64,000 bases of DNA from Paenibacillus riograndensis SBR5 (lineage in GTDB: Bacteria; Bacillota; Bacilli; Paenibacillales; Paenibacillaceae), in the NCBI RefSeq assembly GCF_000981585.1, contig NZ_LN831776.1, positions 4,013,187 through 4,077,186 on the forward strand. The letters are read 5' to 3'. Both the position numbers and the translations under genes were made by a program. The notes below the pieces were generated by a model. It was given only the letters and a program-made list of their open reading frames with translations. It did no database searches and had not been told where the DNA came from. Position 1 is the first letter of the stretch. Every line of letters begins with the position of its first letter. Of this stretch, positions 1-7,359 are shown piece after piece.

Positions 1-396
1 CTCGGCATAGAATACCGCTGGCTCAACAAATACGGCCGGGATTATCCGCCGCTGCTGCATTTTATGCTGGAAATGATCACCCACAAGTTCTACCGTAAAT
101 CGAATTTCCTCAGCTTGAATCTGATGCATCCTGTAGAGGTGCGACTTGCCAGTTATTTGTTATCTATCTCCTATGATGAATCCGATCCTAACTTTACCGG
201 CCAGCTGAGTACGATCAACCTGACCGATACTGCCAATTTTATCGGAACGAGCTACAGGCATTTGAACCGGGTCATTTACAAACTTACACAAGACGGTCTG
301 ATCGAACGGGGAAACGGACATCTGCTGGTCAAAGACAAGGCCGGGCTGGCCGCACTCGCGAGCCGCAATATTTATGAACCGAACGGAATGGAGTGA
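1..396 (+). CDS. Crp/Fnr-family transcriptional regulator, C-terminal part
   Basis: The reading frame is open from the first base, so the gene starts before the window and only the last 131 residues are visible. They contain a winged helix-turn-helix (TINLTDTANFIGTSYRHLNR, then the wing around IERGNGHLLV) typical of the DNA-binding domain of Crp/Fnr regulators. The N-terminal cyclic-nucleotide-type sensor domain is outside the window, so the ligand cannot be judged. The spacing of the visible part and the DMT transporter following 7 nt downstream fit the YeiL-like subgroup, which is commonly paired with such transporters; that subgroup assignment is inference. The two genes are probably one transcript. 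Confidence 0.8.
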   Translation, partial: LGIEYRWLNKYGRDYPPLLHFMLEMITHKFYRKSNFLSLNLMHPVEVRLASYLLSISYDESDPNFTGQLSTINLTDTANFIGTSYRHLNRVIYKLTQDGLIERGNGHLLVKDKAGLAALASRNIYEPNGME

Positions 397-403
397 ACTA
401 GAA

Positions 404-898
404 ATGTTAATAGGATTAGTACTGGCGCTGGCCGCCGGTTCCCTGGTAAGTTTGCAGAATATTTTCAACAGCAAGGTCAATGAGCATACGGGGTCATGGT
501 CCACTACAACCTTGGTATTGGGCATGGGGTTTATCGCTTCCCTGCTGATGGGACTGCTTATGGAAGGCAAAAATATGTTCACCCTGCAGCATATGCAGCC
601 CTGGTATTGGTTCAGCGGCATGATCGGCGTAGGCGTAGTCATCTGTCTGGTGCAGGCCACCCGGCTGCTTGGGCCTACTTATGCCATTTCCATTGTGCTT
701 ACCTCACAGCTTGGGTTTGCGCTTCTATGGGATTCACTGGGCTGGCTGGGCCTGACCAAGGTGCCTTTTTCCTTCAATCAGCTTATCGGAGTACTCATCA
801 TTGTTGGCGGGATTCTGGTGTTCAAGCTAGGAGGAGCGCGTGAGCCTCAAAGTGATTCCTCAGCAGGCAAGCCGCAGCAGGTATTGAATTTGAAGTGA
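404..898 (+). CDS. DMT-superfamily transporter of the DUF606/YdcZ type
   Basis: A 164-residue hydrophobic protein with about five membrane helices: MLIGLVLALAAGSLVSLQ at the N-terminus, then segments around TTTLVLGMGFIASLLMGL, WYWFSGMIGVGVVICLV, AISIVLTSQLGFALL and LIGVLIIVGGILVF. The glycine-rich helices and the conserved Q-N near residue 20 match the short DUF606 (YdcZ) proteins. These are half-size drug/metabolite transporter relatives thought to work as dimers in the membrane; the substrate is unknown. An earlier ATG at 374 overlaps the regulator and has no ribosome binding site. The ATG at 404 has GGAATGGAG about 10 nt upstream and was preferred. Expression is probably tied to the preceding Crp-type regulator. 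Confidence 0.75.
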   Translation: MLIGLVLALAAGSLVSLQNIFNSKVNEHTGSWSTTTLVLGMGFIASLLMGLLMEGKNMFTLQHMQPWYWFSGMIGVGVVICLVQATRLLGPTYAISIVLTSQLGFALLWDSLGWLGLTKVPFSFNQLIGVLIIVGGILVFKLGGAREPQSDSSAGKPQQVLNLK

Positions 899-940
899 AA
901 GTGAGCCTTCTGCGGCATCTGAAAGAAGCAGTAAAAAGTA

Positions 941-981
941 AAAAACGCGCATCCGTATGGCGACGGGTACGCGCTTTTTTT
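941..981. terminator. Bidirectional intrinsic terminator
   Basis: An imperfect GC-rich hairpin (CGCGCATCCGT against ACGGGTACGCGC) has an A-run on its left and a run of seven T on its right. It lies between two convergent genes, the transporter on + and the TrpD2-like gene on -, and could stop transcription from both sides. Confidence 0.8.
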
Positions 982-986
982 ATGCT

Positions 987-2039
987 TCAGATGGACAAGC
1001 CAGACTCTGACGGCGTTTTACTGCCAAGCAGTGCGCTTCTCCATTTCATATAGACTGCCCAGGCGTCACCGTTGTCCAGCAAATGTTTGCAGGTATAGAC
1101 ACCTTCTTCAATCGAATTGACTTTTCCGGCCAGATGCAGCCGGGCAGCCCCATTAAGCAGCACCTGATTGTAAAAGGCGATATGTCCGCCTCCTTGCAGC
1201 ACAGCTTCCGCTGCCGACAATTGAAGCCGGGGAGTCCAGTCCATTTCCGGCACCGGCGTTTCCAAGCCCAGCAGTTCCGGATCAATAATGTCCAGGTGGG
1301 CCGTTCCATCGGCAACGTAATACACCCGGTTCGGCCGGTCGATATAGAGATCCTCGGAGCCTTCCGCTCCTTGCACGACCAGTCCTTTGCGGTAGCCAAG
1401 CTTGAGAATCATTCTGGAGATGCGGTCAAAGACCGTATTGTGATAGATTCCAAATACAATGTAGGGAGAGCAGGCGTAATCAATGAACTTTTCTACCGTA
1501 TTAAAGATCGTCCGCATGCCAAGATCCTCACGAAGATGGCGGAGGGACGCAAGAGGCGGACACCACGCTTCTGAGTGGGCGTACAGCACACCGCTTTTGC
1601 CTGCAGATTCCACCATTTCAGCCCGGCTGAGCGCAGTCACCTCAATCCCCGATTCCTGAATAATATCCTGCAGGGTGATCCCCCATTTCGGCGGTAATGA
1701 GGCTGACCCGTGAAGGGTGACAGGCAGACCGGCCGCAGCGCATAAGAAGGCAGCCGGGAATGTTGCGGCAAAAGACTTCTTCCGGCCATCATAAGGCCCG
1801 GCGCAGTCCAGCCCCTGCTGTACCGGTTCACGGTGGGCGTATTTGCGGCAGACAGACACAAAGGCCTCCAGCTCTTCAATGCTCTCCAGCTTGATCCGCT
1901 CCGCAATCAAAAAGGCACCGATTTGCACGGGGGAAGCAGTCAGACCCAGAATTGCCTCAGCTGCGGATTCTGCTTCCTGGTAGCTTAAATCACGGGCCCC
2001 CCGTTTGCCCCGGGCGACTTCTTTTAGAATATTAATCAT
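987..2039 (-). CDS. TrpD2-like phosphoribosyltransferase-fold protein
   Basis: The 350-residue protein has the anthranilate phosphoribosyltransferase fold: a helical N-terminal domain (LSYQEAESAAEAILGLTASPVQIGAFLIA) followed by the alpha/beta domain. The usual GTGGD phosphate loop of TrpD is replaced by AGPYDGRKKSF, and HGSASLPPKWGITLQDI follows. This is the pattern of TrpD2/YbiB proteins, which are generally not tryptophan biosynthetic enzymes, and some of which bind nucleic acid. It lies 12 nt downstream of the ANTAR regulator gene on the same strand, so the two are probably co-transcribed, and they diverge from the nitrite reductase operon. A role in nitrogen control is inferred from position only. 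The ATG at 2039 follows an AAGGAGAA motif. No trp genes are nearby, which argues against tryptophan synthesis. Confidence 0.75.
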   Translation of the reverse strand: MINILKEVARGKRGARDLSYQEAESAAEAILGLTASPVQIGAFLIAERIKLESIEELEAFVSVCRKYAHREPVQQGLDCAGPYDGRKKSFAATFPAAFLCAAAGLPVTLHGSASLPPKWGITLQDIIQESGIEVTALSRAEMVESAGKSGVLYAHSEAWCPPLASLRHLREDLGMRTIFNTVEKFIDYACSPYIVFGIYHNTVFDRISRMILKLGYRKGLVVQGAEGSEDLYIDRPNRVYYVADGTAHLDIIDPELLGLETPVPEMDWTPRLQLSAAEAVLQGGGHIAFYNQVLLNGAARLHLAGKVNSIEEGVYTCKHLLDNGDAWAVYMKWRSALLGSKTPSESGLSI

Positions 2040-2051
2040 ATGGGATTCTCC

Positions 2052-2648
2052 TTAAGTTTGATCCTGCAGCAGTTGATACACCTTGACTATAGAAGTAGCT
2101 ACATCAACCATCCGCTTGCGTTCATTCATGGCTTGCTTGCGAAGAAGATCATAGGCTTCGGATTCGCTGATATTTTTGGCTTTGGAGAGGATGCCTTTGG
2201 CCATATCGATCCATTTGCGCTCTTCAATCCGTGACAACAGCTGCTCCCGCTCCTTCAGCCACTGCTGGCGCTCGAAGCATTGCCTGGCACTGAAATGAAG
2301 AATCCAGTGAATCTCCTGAGGCTGCATGGAAGGGGACAAAATTCCGTCCACCATAATATCATCCCCGCAGGCAGTAACCGACAAGTCAGCCGTTGCTGTG
2401 GTGCACCACCATAAAATGGGGGCGGTTTTGCACTGCATCAGCGCTGCCCGCCAGGAGTTGATCTCAGTAACGGGCAGATTGAGGATGGAGGCATCCGCAT
2501 CACCGATCACCAGCTTTGCCTCCTCTGGAGAAGCTGCCGCCGTGACCACATAACCACAGGAACGAAGCAGGGAATCCGGTCCTGTTGATGAACGCTCTTC
2601 TGTGACGTTCTCTGTTTTGTAATTCTGAATAATCAACAGGGAATGCAT
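2052..2648 (-). CDS. ANTAR-domain antiterminator of the NasT type
   Basis: The 198-residue protein has a degenerate receiver-like N-terminal half (MHSLLIIQNY, then a beta/alpha pattern but no recognisable acidic phosphorylation pocket). A coiled linker (QQWLKEREQLLSRIEERKW) leads to a C-terminal ANTAR domain (IDMAKGILSKAKNISESEAY, DLLRKQAMNERKRMVDVA). ANTAR domains bind paired hexaloop hairpins in leader RNAs and prevent transcription termination. A matching leader is present upstream of the divergent nirB gene at 3062-3160, so this protein is the obvious candidate to control nitrite reductase. No NasS-type nitrate sensor is visible beside it. The ATG at 2648 has AAAAAGGAGCG upstream. The MITE copy at 2702-2918 occupies the likely promoter zone of this gene. 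Confidence 0.88.
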   Translation of the reverse strand: MHSLLIIQNYKTENVTEERSSTGPDSLLRSCGYVVTAAASPEEAKLVIGDADASILNLPVTEINSWRAALMQCKTAPILWWCTTATADLSVTACGDDIMVDGILSPSMQPQEIHWILHFSARQCFERQQWLKEREQLLSRIEERKWIDMAKGILSKAKNISESEAYDLLRKQAMNERKRMVDVATSIVKVYQLLQDQT

Positions 2649-2701
2649 AGTTTGACGCTCCTTTTTACTTCGTAGTCATCGGGTTGGGGAAAATTACCTC
2701 T

Positions 2702-2918
2702 TATATAGAGTGAACTTAAGATATTTACATTAGGGACTTCGTCGGGACTACGGTGAATGTTTGGACTTCCGGCCACTGCCCATCTGCAGATTTCTTGATT
2801 TGTACCGCTGTCCGCGGTGGAAATCCGCAGACAAAGGCGGACGCTACCGCTCCTCCAGTTCCAAACTTCCCCTCCATCCCTTTTCCCTTTTGTTAGTTTT
2901 TCAGGTTCACTTTATATA
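2702..2918. repeat. MITE-like element, copy A
   Basis: This is a 217-bp non-coding element bounded by inverted ends, TATATAGAGTGAAC on the left and GTTCACTTTATATA on the right (one mismatch). Near-identical DNA occurs at 23146-23364 in the same orientation and at 59262-59477 in the opposite orientation. Shared internal blocks include TTTACATTAGGGACTTCGTC and GGTGGAAATCCGCAGACAAA. There is no transposase frame. This copy sits between the ANTAR gene and the nitrogen boxes of the nir promoter. Confidence 0.85.
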
Positions 2919-2932
2919 GATAAGAAAGTTGA

Positions 2933-2949
2933 TGTAATATTATATAACA
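2933..2949. promoter_or_regulatory. GlnR/TnrA-type nitrogen box, perfect match
   Basis: TGTAATATTATATAACA fits the TGTNA-N7-TNACA consensus of the MerR-family nitrogen regulators TnrA and GlnR exactly, and it is a near-perfect palindrome. It lies 15 bp outside the MITE and about 100 bp upstream of the predicted nir transcription start. Confidence 0.65.
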
Positions 2950-2995
2950 CACATTACATGAATTTGTCGATAAATTAAAATTATAAAATTTTATG

Positions 2996-3012
2996 TGTTA
3001 ACAATATTGACG
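2996..3012. promoter_or_regulatory. Second GlnR/TnrA-type box, overlapping the -35
   Basis: TGTTAACAATATTGACG matches TGTNA-N7-TNACA except at the last base. Its right end is the TTGACG -35 hexamer of the nir promoter, so binding here would directly affect polymerase access. With the upstream box it makes a two-site arrangement. Confidence 0.5.
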
Positions 3013-3036
3013 TATTCAGAATTCCTGTAGTATAGT
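3007..3036 (+). promoter_or_regulatory. SigmaA-type promoter of the nirBD-sumT operon
   Basis: A -35 TTGACG (3007-3012) and a -10 TATAGT (3031-3036) are separated by 18 bp. Transcription would start near 3043, just upstream of the two ANTAR hairpins. Confidence 0.6.
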
Positions 3037-3061
3037 CGGGTTAAGAATTTCAACAAGTCTA

Positions 3062-3160
3062 CGAATACAACGGTGTATTCGCTTGAAGCGGCAATGGCGC
3101 CTGCTTTCACTTTATCCAACGGGAGATGTATGTTTCCGTGGTGAGTGAAGCAGGCTTTTT
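3062..3160 (+). promoter_or_regulatory. ANTAR-responsive leader: two hexaloop hairpins plus terminator
   Basis: Hairpin P1 at 3062-3081 has a perfect 7-bp stem (CGAATAC/GTATTCG) and a six-base loop, AACGGT. Hairpin P2 at 3085-3108 has a stem GAAGC-GGC/GCC-T-GCTTTC and the loop AATGGC. Both loops carry A at position 1 and G at position 4, the signature recognised by ANTAR domains. The 3' arm of P2 (GCCTGCTTTCACT, 3099-3111) can instead pair with AGTGAAGCAGGC (3144-3155), giving a strong terminator followed by five T. P2 and the terminator are therefore mutually exclusive. Binding of the divergent NasT-like protein to P1-P2 should allow read-through into nirB; this mechanism is known for nas leaders and inferred here. 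Confidence 0.85.
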
Positions 3161-3190
3161 CTGTTGTCCACATGGAGAGGAGAGAGACAG

Positions 3191-5620
3191 ATGACAGACA
3201 TTCGCAAGAAACTCGTATTGGTGGGCAACGGGATGGCCGGGGTGAGGGCTATCGAGCATTTATTGAAGCTGTCCCCGGAGGCATATGAGATTACCATCTT
3301 CGGCTCAGAGCCGCATCCCAATTACAACCGGATTATGCTGTCCTCTGTTCTGGCAGGTGGCTCCAGCATGGAGGAGATCATTATCAATGATCTGGAGTGG
3401 TACCACAGCCATGGCATCCGGTTATATATGGGGCACACGATTACTTCCATTGATACTGCTAAGCGTAAAGTATACTCGGATAAAGGAATAGTAATGCCCT
3501 ATGATGAGCTGATTCTGGCGACAGGCTCCAATCCGTTCATGCTGCCGCTCCCGGGAGCCGAAAAGGAAGGGGTCATTGCTTTCCGCGATATCAAGGACTG
3601 CCAGATCATGCAGGAAACCTCACAAAGCTACCGCAAAGCCGTGGTGATCGGCGGCGGGCTTCTGGGTCTGGAGGCGGCCAGAGGGCTGCTGCATCTCGGA
3701 ATGGAGGTTTCCGTTGTACACATCCATCCCTATATCATGGAGCGACAGCTGGATGAACCGGCATCCGTGATGCTCCGCAAAGAGCTGGAAGAGCAGGGAA
3801 TGAAGTTTCTGCTGAACAAGCAGTCTGAAGCTATCCTCGGCAAAAAAAGAGTGAAAGGCCTGTTGTTCGCAGACGGGGAAATCGCCGATGCGGATCTGAT
3901 CGTTATGGCTGTCGGCATCAAACCCAATGTGGAGCTGGCGCAGAAAAGCGGAGTTCAGACGAACCGGGGCATCATCGTTAATGATTATATGGAAACCAAT
4001 ATTCCCGGAATCTATGCAGTGGGTGAATGCGCAGAGCACAGAGGGATTGCTTATGGGCTTGTGGCTCCACTGTATGAACAAGGCGCTGTTCTTGCCAAAA
4101 GACTGGCCGGGGTTCCTACGGATGGCTACCCGGGTTCCGTAACCTCAACCAAGCTGAAGGTGTCCGGTGTCGACGTCTTCTCAGCAGGCCAATTCACAGA
4201 GCGGCCCGGCACCAGATCCCTCCGGTACCAGGATGAGATCGAAGGAATCTATAAGAAATTGGTGATTCAGGATGACCAATTGGTCGGCGCCGTTTTATTC
4301 GGGGATACCGGAGATGGTGCCCAGCTCTTCTCCATGATCAAAAATGGCGAAAACATTAAAGGAAAAGAAAAGGAGCTGCTGCTCGGCGTATCCTCAGATG
4401 CGCTGGCTTCTCCCAAAGGCAGCCGGCTCGAAGGAATGGCCGATGACGAAATCATCTGCGGATGCAACGGGGTGTCCAAAGGTGCCATTGCCGAAGCGAT
4501 TCAGTCCGGAGGCTGTACGAGTGTCGGCCAGATCAAAGCCTGCACCAAAGCCTCCGCATCCTGCGGCGGCTGCAAACCGCTGGTAGAAGGACTCCTGCAG
4601 CTATACGCCGGAGACAATGTGGTGACGGTCAAGGAAGGCATCTGCGGCTGCACCACACTGGGACGGGACGAAATTGTCGCTGAAATCCGGCGGATGGAGC
4701 TCAAGACCGTCAAGGAAGTCATGAACGTTCTGGAATGGAATACTGAGGAAGGCTGTGCCAAATGCCGTCCTTCTCTGAATTACTATCTGGGGATGCTGTG
4801 GCCTGAAGAATATATCGATGAAAAAGAATCCCGGATCACGAATGAGCGCTATCATGCCAATATCCAGAAGGATGGAACCTATTCCGTTGTTCCGCGGATA
4901 TATGGCGGCGTAACCTCTCCGGCTGAACTGATGAAGATTGCCGAGGTCGCCGCCAAATTCGAAGTTCCGCTGGTGAAGTTCACCGGAGGACAGCGGCTGG
5001 ATCTGCTCGGGGTCAAAAAAGAAGACTTGCCCAAAATGTGGGAAGAGCTGGATATGCCTTCAGGCCACGCCTACGGCAAGACGCTCCGCACAGTCAAAAC
5101 CTGCGTCGGCTCGACCTTCTGCCGGTTCGGCACCCAGGATGCCATGGGAATGGGAATCCGGCTGGAGAAAGCATTCGAGCGGCTGAATACACCGGGCAAG
5201 GTAAAGCTTGCGGTATCCGGCTGCCCGCGTAATTGCGCGGAAGCAACGATTAAGGATTTTGGCGTGGTCGCCATAGACGGCGGCTGGGAACTGCACATCG
5301 GAGGCAACGGCGGTGTGCATGTGCGGGCCACGGATCTGCTCTGTGTGGTCAAAACCGATGATGAGGTCATCGAGTGGGCCAGTGCATTCCTGCAATATTA
5401 CCGCGAACAGGCCGGCTGGAATGAGCGGACCGCGCAGTGGGTGGAGCGGGTTGGACTGGACAGCATCAAGGAAGTGCTGGAGGTACGGGAGAACCGGCTT
5501 GCCCTTCAGGAGAGAATCCACACTGCGCTTAGTGTGACAACCGATCCCTGGAAGCAGATTGTAAATGAGCCGGAGCTGCGGAAAAATTTCGAGCAGTTGT
5601 CCGAAATGAAGACGGTATAG
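3191..5620 (+). CDS. nirB: Assimilatory nitrite reductase, large subunit
   Basis: An 809-residue cytoplasmic enzyme that reduces nitrite to ammonium with NAD(P)H. The N-terminal third is an FAD/NAD pyridine-nucleotide oxidoreductase (LVLVGNGMAGVRAIEHL, and a second nucleotide fold at AVVIGGGLLGLEAARGL). Two cysteine-rich BFD-like [2Fe-2S] segments follow around residues 420-550 (ICGCNG, CTKASASCGGCKP, ICGCTT, CAKCRP). The C-terminal half is the sirohaem/[4Fe-4S] reductase domain with ligands C638, C644, C678 and C682 (CVGSTFC and CPRNC). The length is normal for NirB/NasD. An upstream in-frame ATG at 3164 lies in the leader; the ATG at 3191, with GGAGAGGAGAGAG just upstream, was chosen. It is the first gene of the nirB-nirD-sumT operon, under the ANTAR leader and nitrogen boxes. 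NasD is an equivalent name in Bacillus. Confidence 0.95.
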   Translation: MTDIRKKLVLVGNGMAGVRAIEHLLKLSPEAYEITIFGSEPHPNYNRIMLSSVLAGGSSMEEIIINDLEWYHSHGIRLYMGHTITSIDTAKRKVYSDKGIVMPYDELILATGSNPFMLPLPGAEKEGVIAFRDIKDCQIMQETSQSYRKAVVIGGGLLGLEAARGLLHLGMEVSVVHIHPYIMERQLDEPASVMLRKELEEQGMKFLLNKQSEAILGKKRVKGLLFADGEIADADLIVMAVGIKPNVELAQKSGVQTNRGIIVNDYMETNIPGIYAVGECAEHRGIAYGLVAPLYEQGAVLAKRLAGVPTDGYPGSVTSTKLKVSGVDVFSAGQFTERPGTRSLRYQDEIEGIYKKLVIQDDQLVGAVLFGDTGDGAQLFSMIKNGENIKGKEKELLLGVSSDALASPKGSRLEGMADDEIICGCNGVSKGAIAEAIQSGGCTSVGQIKACTKASASCGGCKPLVEGLLQLYAGDNVVTVKEGICGCTTLGRDEIVAEIRRMELKTVKEVMNVLEWNTEEGCAKCRPSLNYYLGMLWPEEYIDEKESRITNERYHANIQKDGTYSVVPRIYGGVTSPAELMKIAEVAAKFEVPLVKFTGGQRLDLLGVKKEDLPKMWEELDMPSGHAYGKTLRTVKTCVGSTFCRFGTQDAMGMGIRLEKAFERLNTPGKVKLAVSGCPRNCAEATIKDFGVVAIDGGWELHIGGNGGVHVRATDLLCVVKTDDEVIEWASAFLQYYREQAGWNERTAQWVERVGLDSIKEVLEVRENRLALQERIHTALSVTTDPWKQIVNEPELRKNFEQLSEMKTV

Positions 5621-5632
5621 GAGGAGAACCTG

Positions 5633-5959
5633 ATGGAAATGACCAAAATGCTGGTGGGCAAGGTAACAGATATTGATATTAAGGGCTCCCGTATCGTCAG
5701 GGTAGGTGACCATGAGATTGCACTGTTCCGCCTGTCGGATGGAGAGGTGCTGGCGGTTGAGAACAAGTGCCCGCATAAAGGCGGAGCCTTGTCGGAGGGA
5801 ATGGTCTGCGGTTCAAAGGTGCATTGCCCGCTCCACGATTGGCGTATTGATCTGCACACCGGTGTGGTCCAGGAACCGGATCATGGCCATGTAGTTACGT
5901 ATGAGGTCGAAGTGGACCAGAGCAACGGTTCAATCTATCTGTCGGAGAGAAGCCTATGA
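5633..5959 (+). CDS. nirD: Nitrite reductase small subunit, Rieske-type
   Basis: The 108-residue protein has a Rieske fold and retains both cluster-binding motifs, CPHKGG and CPLHDW. NirD/NasE is the small subunit that associates with NirB and is thought to assist electron transfer or stability. Many NirD proteins have lost the iron ligands, so their presence here suggests a real [2Fe-2S] cluster. The start at 5633 has GGAGGAG 5 nt upstream and lies 12 nt after the nirB stop. Its own stop overlaps the ATG of sumT (ATGA), which indicates translational coupling. Confidence 0.93.
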   Translation: MEMTKMLVGKVTDIDIKGSRIVRVGDHEIALFRLSDGEVLAVENKCPHKGGALSEGMVCGSKVHCPLHDWRIDLHTGVVQEPDHGHVVTYEVEVDQSNGSIYLSERSL

Positions 5960-6723
5960 TCCAAGGGAGTGTTTCAATTGTCGGAGCAGGACCAGGCGAC
6001 CCCGAGCTGCTTACCGTCAAAGCCGTCCGGAGAATACAGACAGCTGACGTGATCCTCTATGACCGGCTGGTGAATGAAGAAATTCTGGGCTGCGGGAAAC
6101 CGGAGGCACTCAGAATCTACTGCGGCAAAGCTCCCGGCCGTCATTCCATGCCGCAGGAAGGCATCGAAAAGCTTATGATTAAATATGCGGCCGCCGGAAA
6201 TCAAGTGGTTCGGCTGAAGGGAGGCGATCCCTATATGTTCGGGCGGGGCGGGGAAGAAGCGCTGGCGGTCGCGGCCGCCGGCATCGCTTATGAGGTTATT
6301 CCGGGTATCACCTCAGCCATCGGTGCGGCGGCTTCGGCCGGAATTCCGCTGACGCACCGCGGGCTGGCGGCCTCTTTTGCTATTGTGACCGGCAGCCGCT
6401 GCCATGATCATGCTTCACCCGTGCACTGGGAAGGGCTTGTCCACAGTGTGGATACGCTGATCATTTATATGGGAGTCAGCACATTGGCTGAAATCCGTGA
6501 GCAGCTATTGAAGCATGGAAAGGACCCTGCGACACCCGCTGCCCTGATCGAGAACGGAACGACGGTCCGGGAACGCGCGGTAACGGGAACACTGGGCAAT
6601 ATTGATAGGCTGGCAGCCGCGATGAAGATCAGCAATCCAGCCATCATCATTATCGGGGAGTCAGTTACCGTAAGAGATCAGCTGCTAAGTTTGGAAAAAG
6701 CGGTGCGTTCCCAGATCGGCTAG
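5956..6723 (+). CDS. sumT: Uroporphyrinogen-III C-methyltransferase
   Basis: The 255-residue SAM-dependent methyltransferase makes precorrin-2, the first committed step to sirohaem, from uroporphyrinogen III. Family motifs are the N-terminal VGAGPGDPELLTVKAVR, the VVRLKGGDPYMFGRGGEE block and VIPGITSAIGAAASAGIPLT. The protein has only the methyltransferase domain, not the CysG fusion, so dehydrogenase and ferrochelatase functions must be encoded elsewhere. It is translationally coupled to nirD by an ATGA overlap. The logic is clear: sirohaem is the NirB cofactor. NasF and CobA are alternative names. Confidence 0.93.
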   Translation: MIQGSVSIVGAGPGDPELLTVKAVRRIQTADVILYDRLVNEEILGCGKPEALRIYCGKAPGRHSMPQEGIEKLMIKYAAAGNQVVRLKGGDPYMFGRGGEEALAVAAAGIAYEVIPGITSAIGAAASAGIPLTHRGLAASFAIVTGSRCHDHASPVHWEGLVHSVDTLIIYMGVSTLAEIREQLLKHGKDPATPAALIENGTTVRERAVTGTLGNIDRLAAAMKISNPAIIIIGESVTVRDQLLSLEKAVRSQIG

Positions 6724-6758
6724 CGGCCGCTGGCGGTTGTATGAGTGTCATAATTAAA

Positions 6759-6772
6759 GTGATTGCAATCAC
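6759..6772. promoter_or_regulatory. Perfect 14-bp palindrome, possible operator
   Basis: GTGATTGCAATCAC is its own reverse complement and lies between sumT and the HesB-like gene, about 84 bp upstream of the latter's ATG. The length and symmetry suit a dimeric repressor. I could not match it to a known box, and a convincing promoter beside it was not found. Confidence 0.3.
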
Positions 6773-6855
6773 AGGAGTTGCGGGTAGAATAGGACTATAC
6801 TACTTTGCGCAGGTTCCGCTACGTACTTATACAGATCAAAGGAGAGAACTGTGAG

Positions 6856-7173
6856 ATGCAAATTCAACTTGACCCGTTAACCCGCAGACGGCTAGGAGAG
6901 AGCCTGGATGGCAGACCGGGATTTCTCAAGCTGTTCTATGATACCGAGGATTGCGGCTGCAATGGCGTCCTTGTCATTCAGATCGTAGACTCGCCAAATG
7001 CTACAGACATCGTCATTCAGAACGAACCCTACACTTTCTTGTGTGACCGCCAGCAGGAATCCTTGTTTGATTCCTCGATGACGCTGGCAGCGGATGAAAA
7101 TTATCCTTCTTATAAGCTCACCAGTCCTTCCAGCCTGTTCAGCTCTAATATTAGGGTTAAGGATCTCCGGTGA
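6856..7173 (+). CDS. HesB/YqkB-like iron-sulfur biosynthesis-family protein
   Basis: The 105-residue protein resembles Bacillus YqkB, a HesB/IscA-like fold. MQIQLDPLTRRRL is followed by the FLKLFYDTEDCGCNGVLVIQI core, which holds the Cys-Gly-Cys pair, and a hydrophilic tail. IscA-type proteins carry or transfer Fe-S clusters. YqkB proteins keep only part of the Cys pattern, so the biochemical role is uncertain. The in-frame ATG at 6805 has no ribosome binding site; ATG 6856 has AAAGGAGAG upstream and was used. Proximity to the Fe-S-rich nitrite reductase is suggestive only, since this gene has its own upstream region. Confidence 0.65.
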   Translation: MQIQLDPLTRRRLGESLDGRPGFLKLFYDTEDCGCNGVLVIQIVDSPNATDIVIQNEPYTFLCDRQQESLFDSSMTLAADENYPSYKLTSPSSLFSSNIRVKDLR

Positions 7174-7241
7174 GCATGGGAGTACCTATTTCACCATGTT
7201 TGATTCGCAGTTTCTGATTTTCAGTAACTTCAGAACGTAAC

Positions 7242-7279
7242 CGGGCAGCAAGCCTCCGTGAATGGGGATTTGCTGCCCG
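7242..7279 (+). terminator. Strong hairpin, probable terminator
   Basis: A perfect 10-bp stem, CGGGCAGCAA/TTGCTGCCCG, closes an 18-base loop and is followed by TTGTATTT, a weak T-tract. It lies downstream of the HesB-like gene and before the vanR-like gene. Confidence 0.55.
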
Positions 7280-7359
7280 TTGTATTTAGAGGAACAGGAT
7301 GCAGGGATCAGCTGTTTCAAGTATAATGGGGACTATCTGAAACAGGAGGCAGTAACGAA

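Noticed and set aside
5060..5776. A 238-codon open frame on the minus strand inside nirB-nirD
   Set aside because: It is fully antisense to well-supported genes, has no ribosome binding site and shows no domain pattern.
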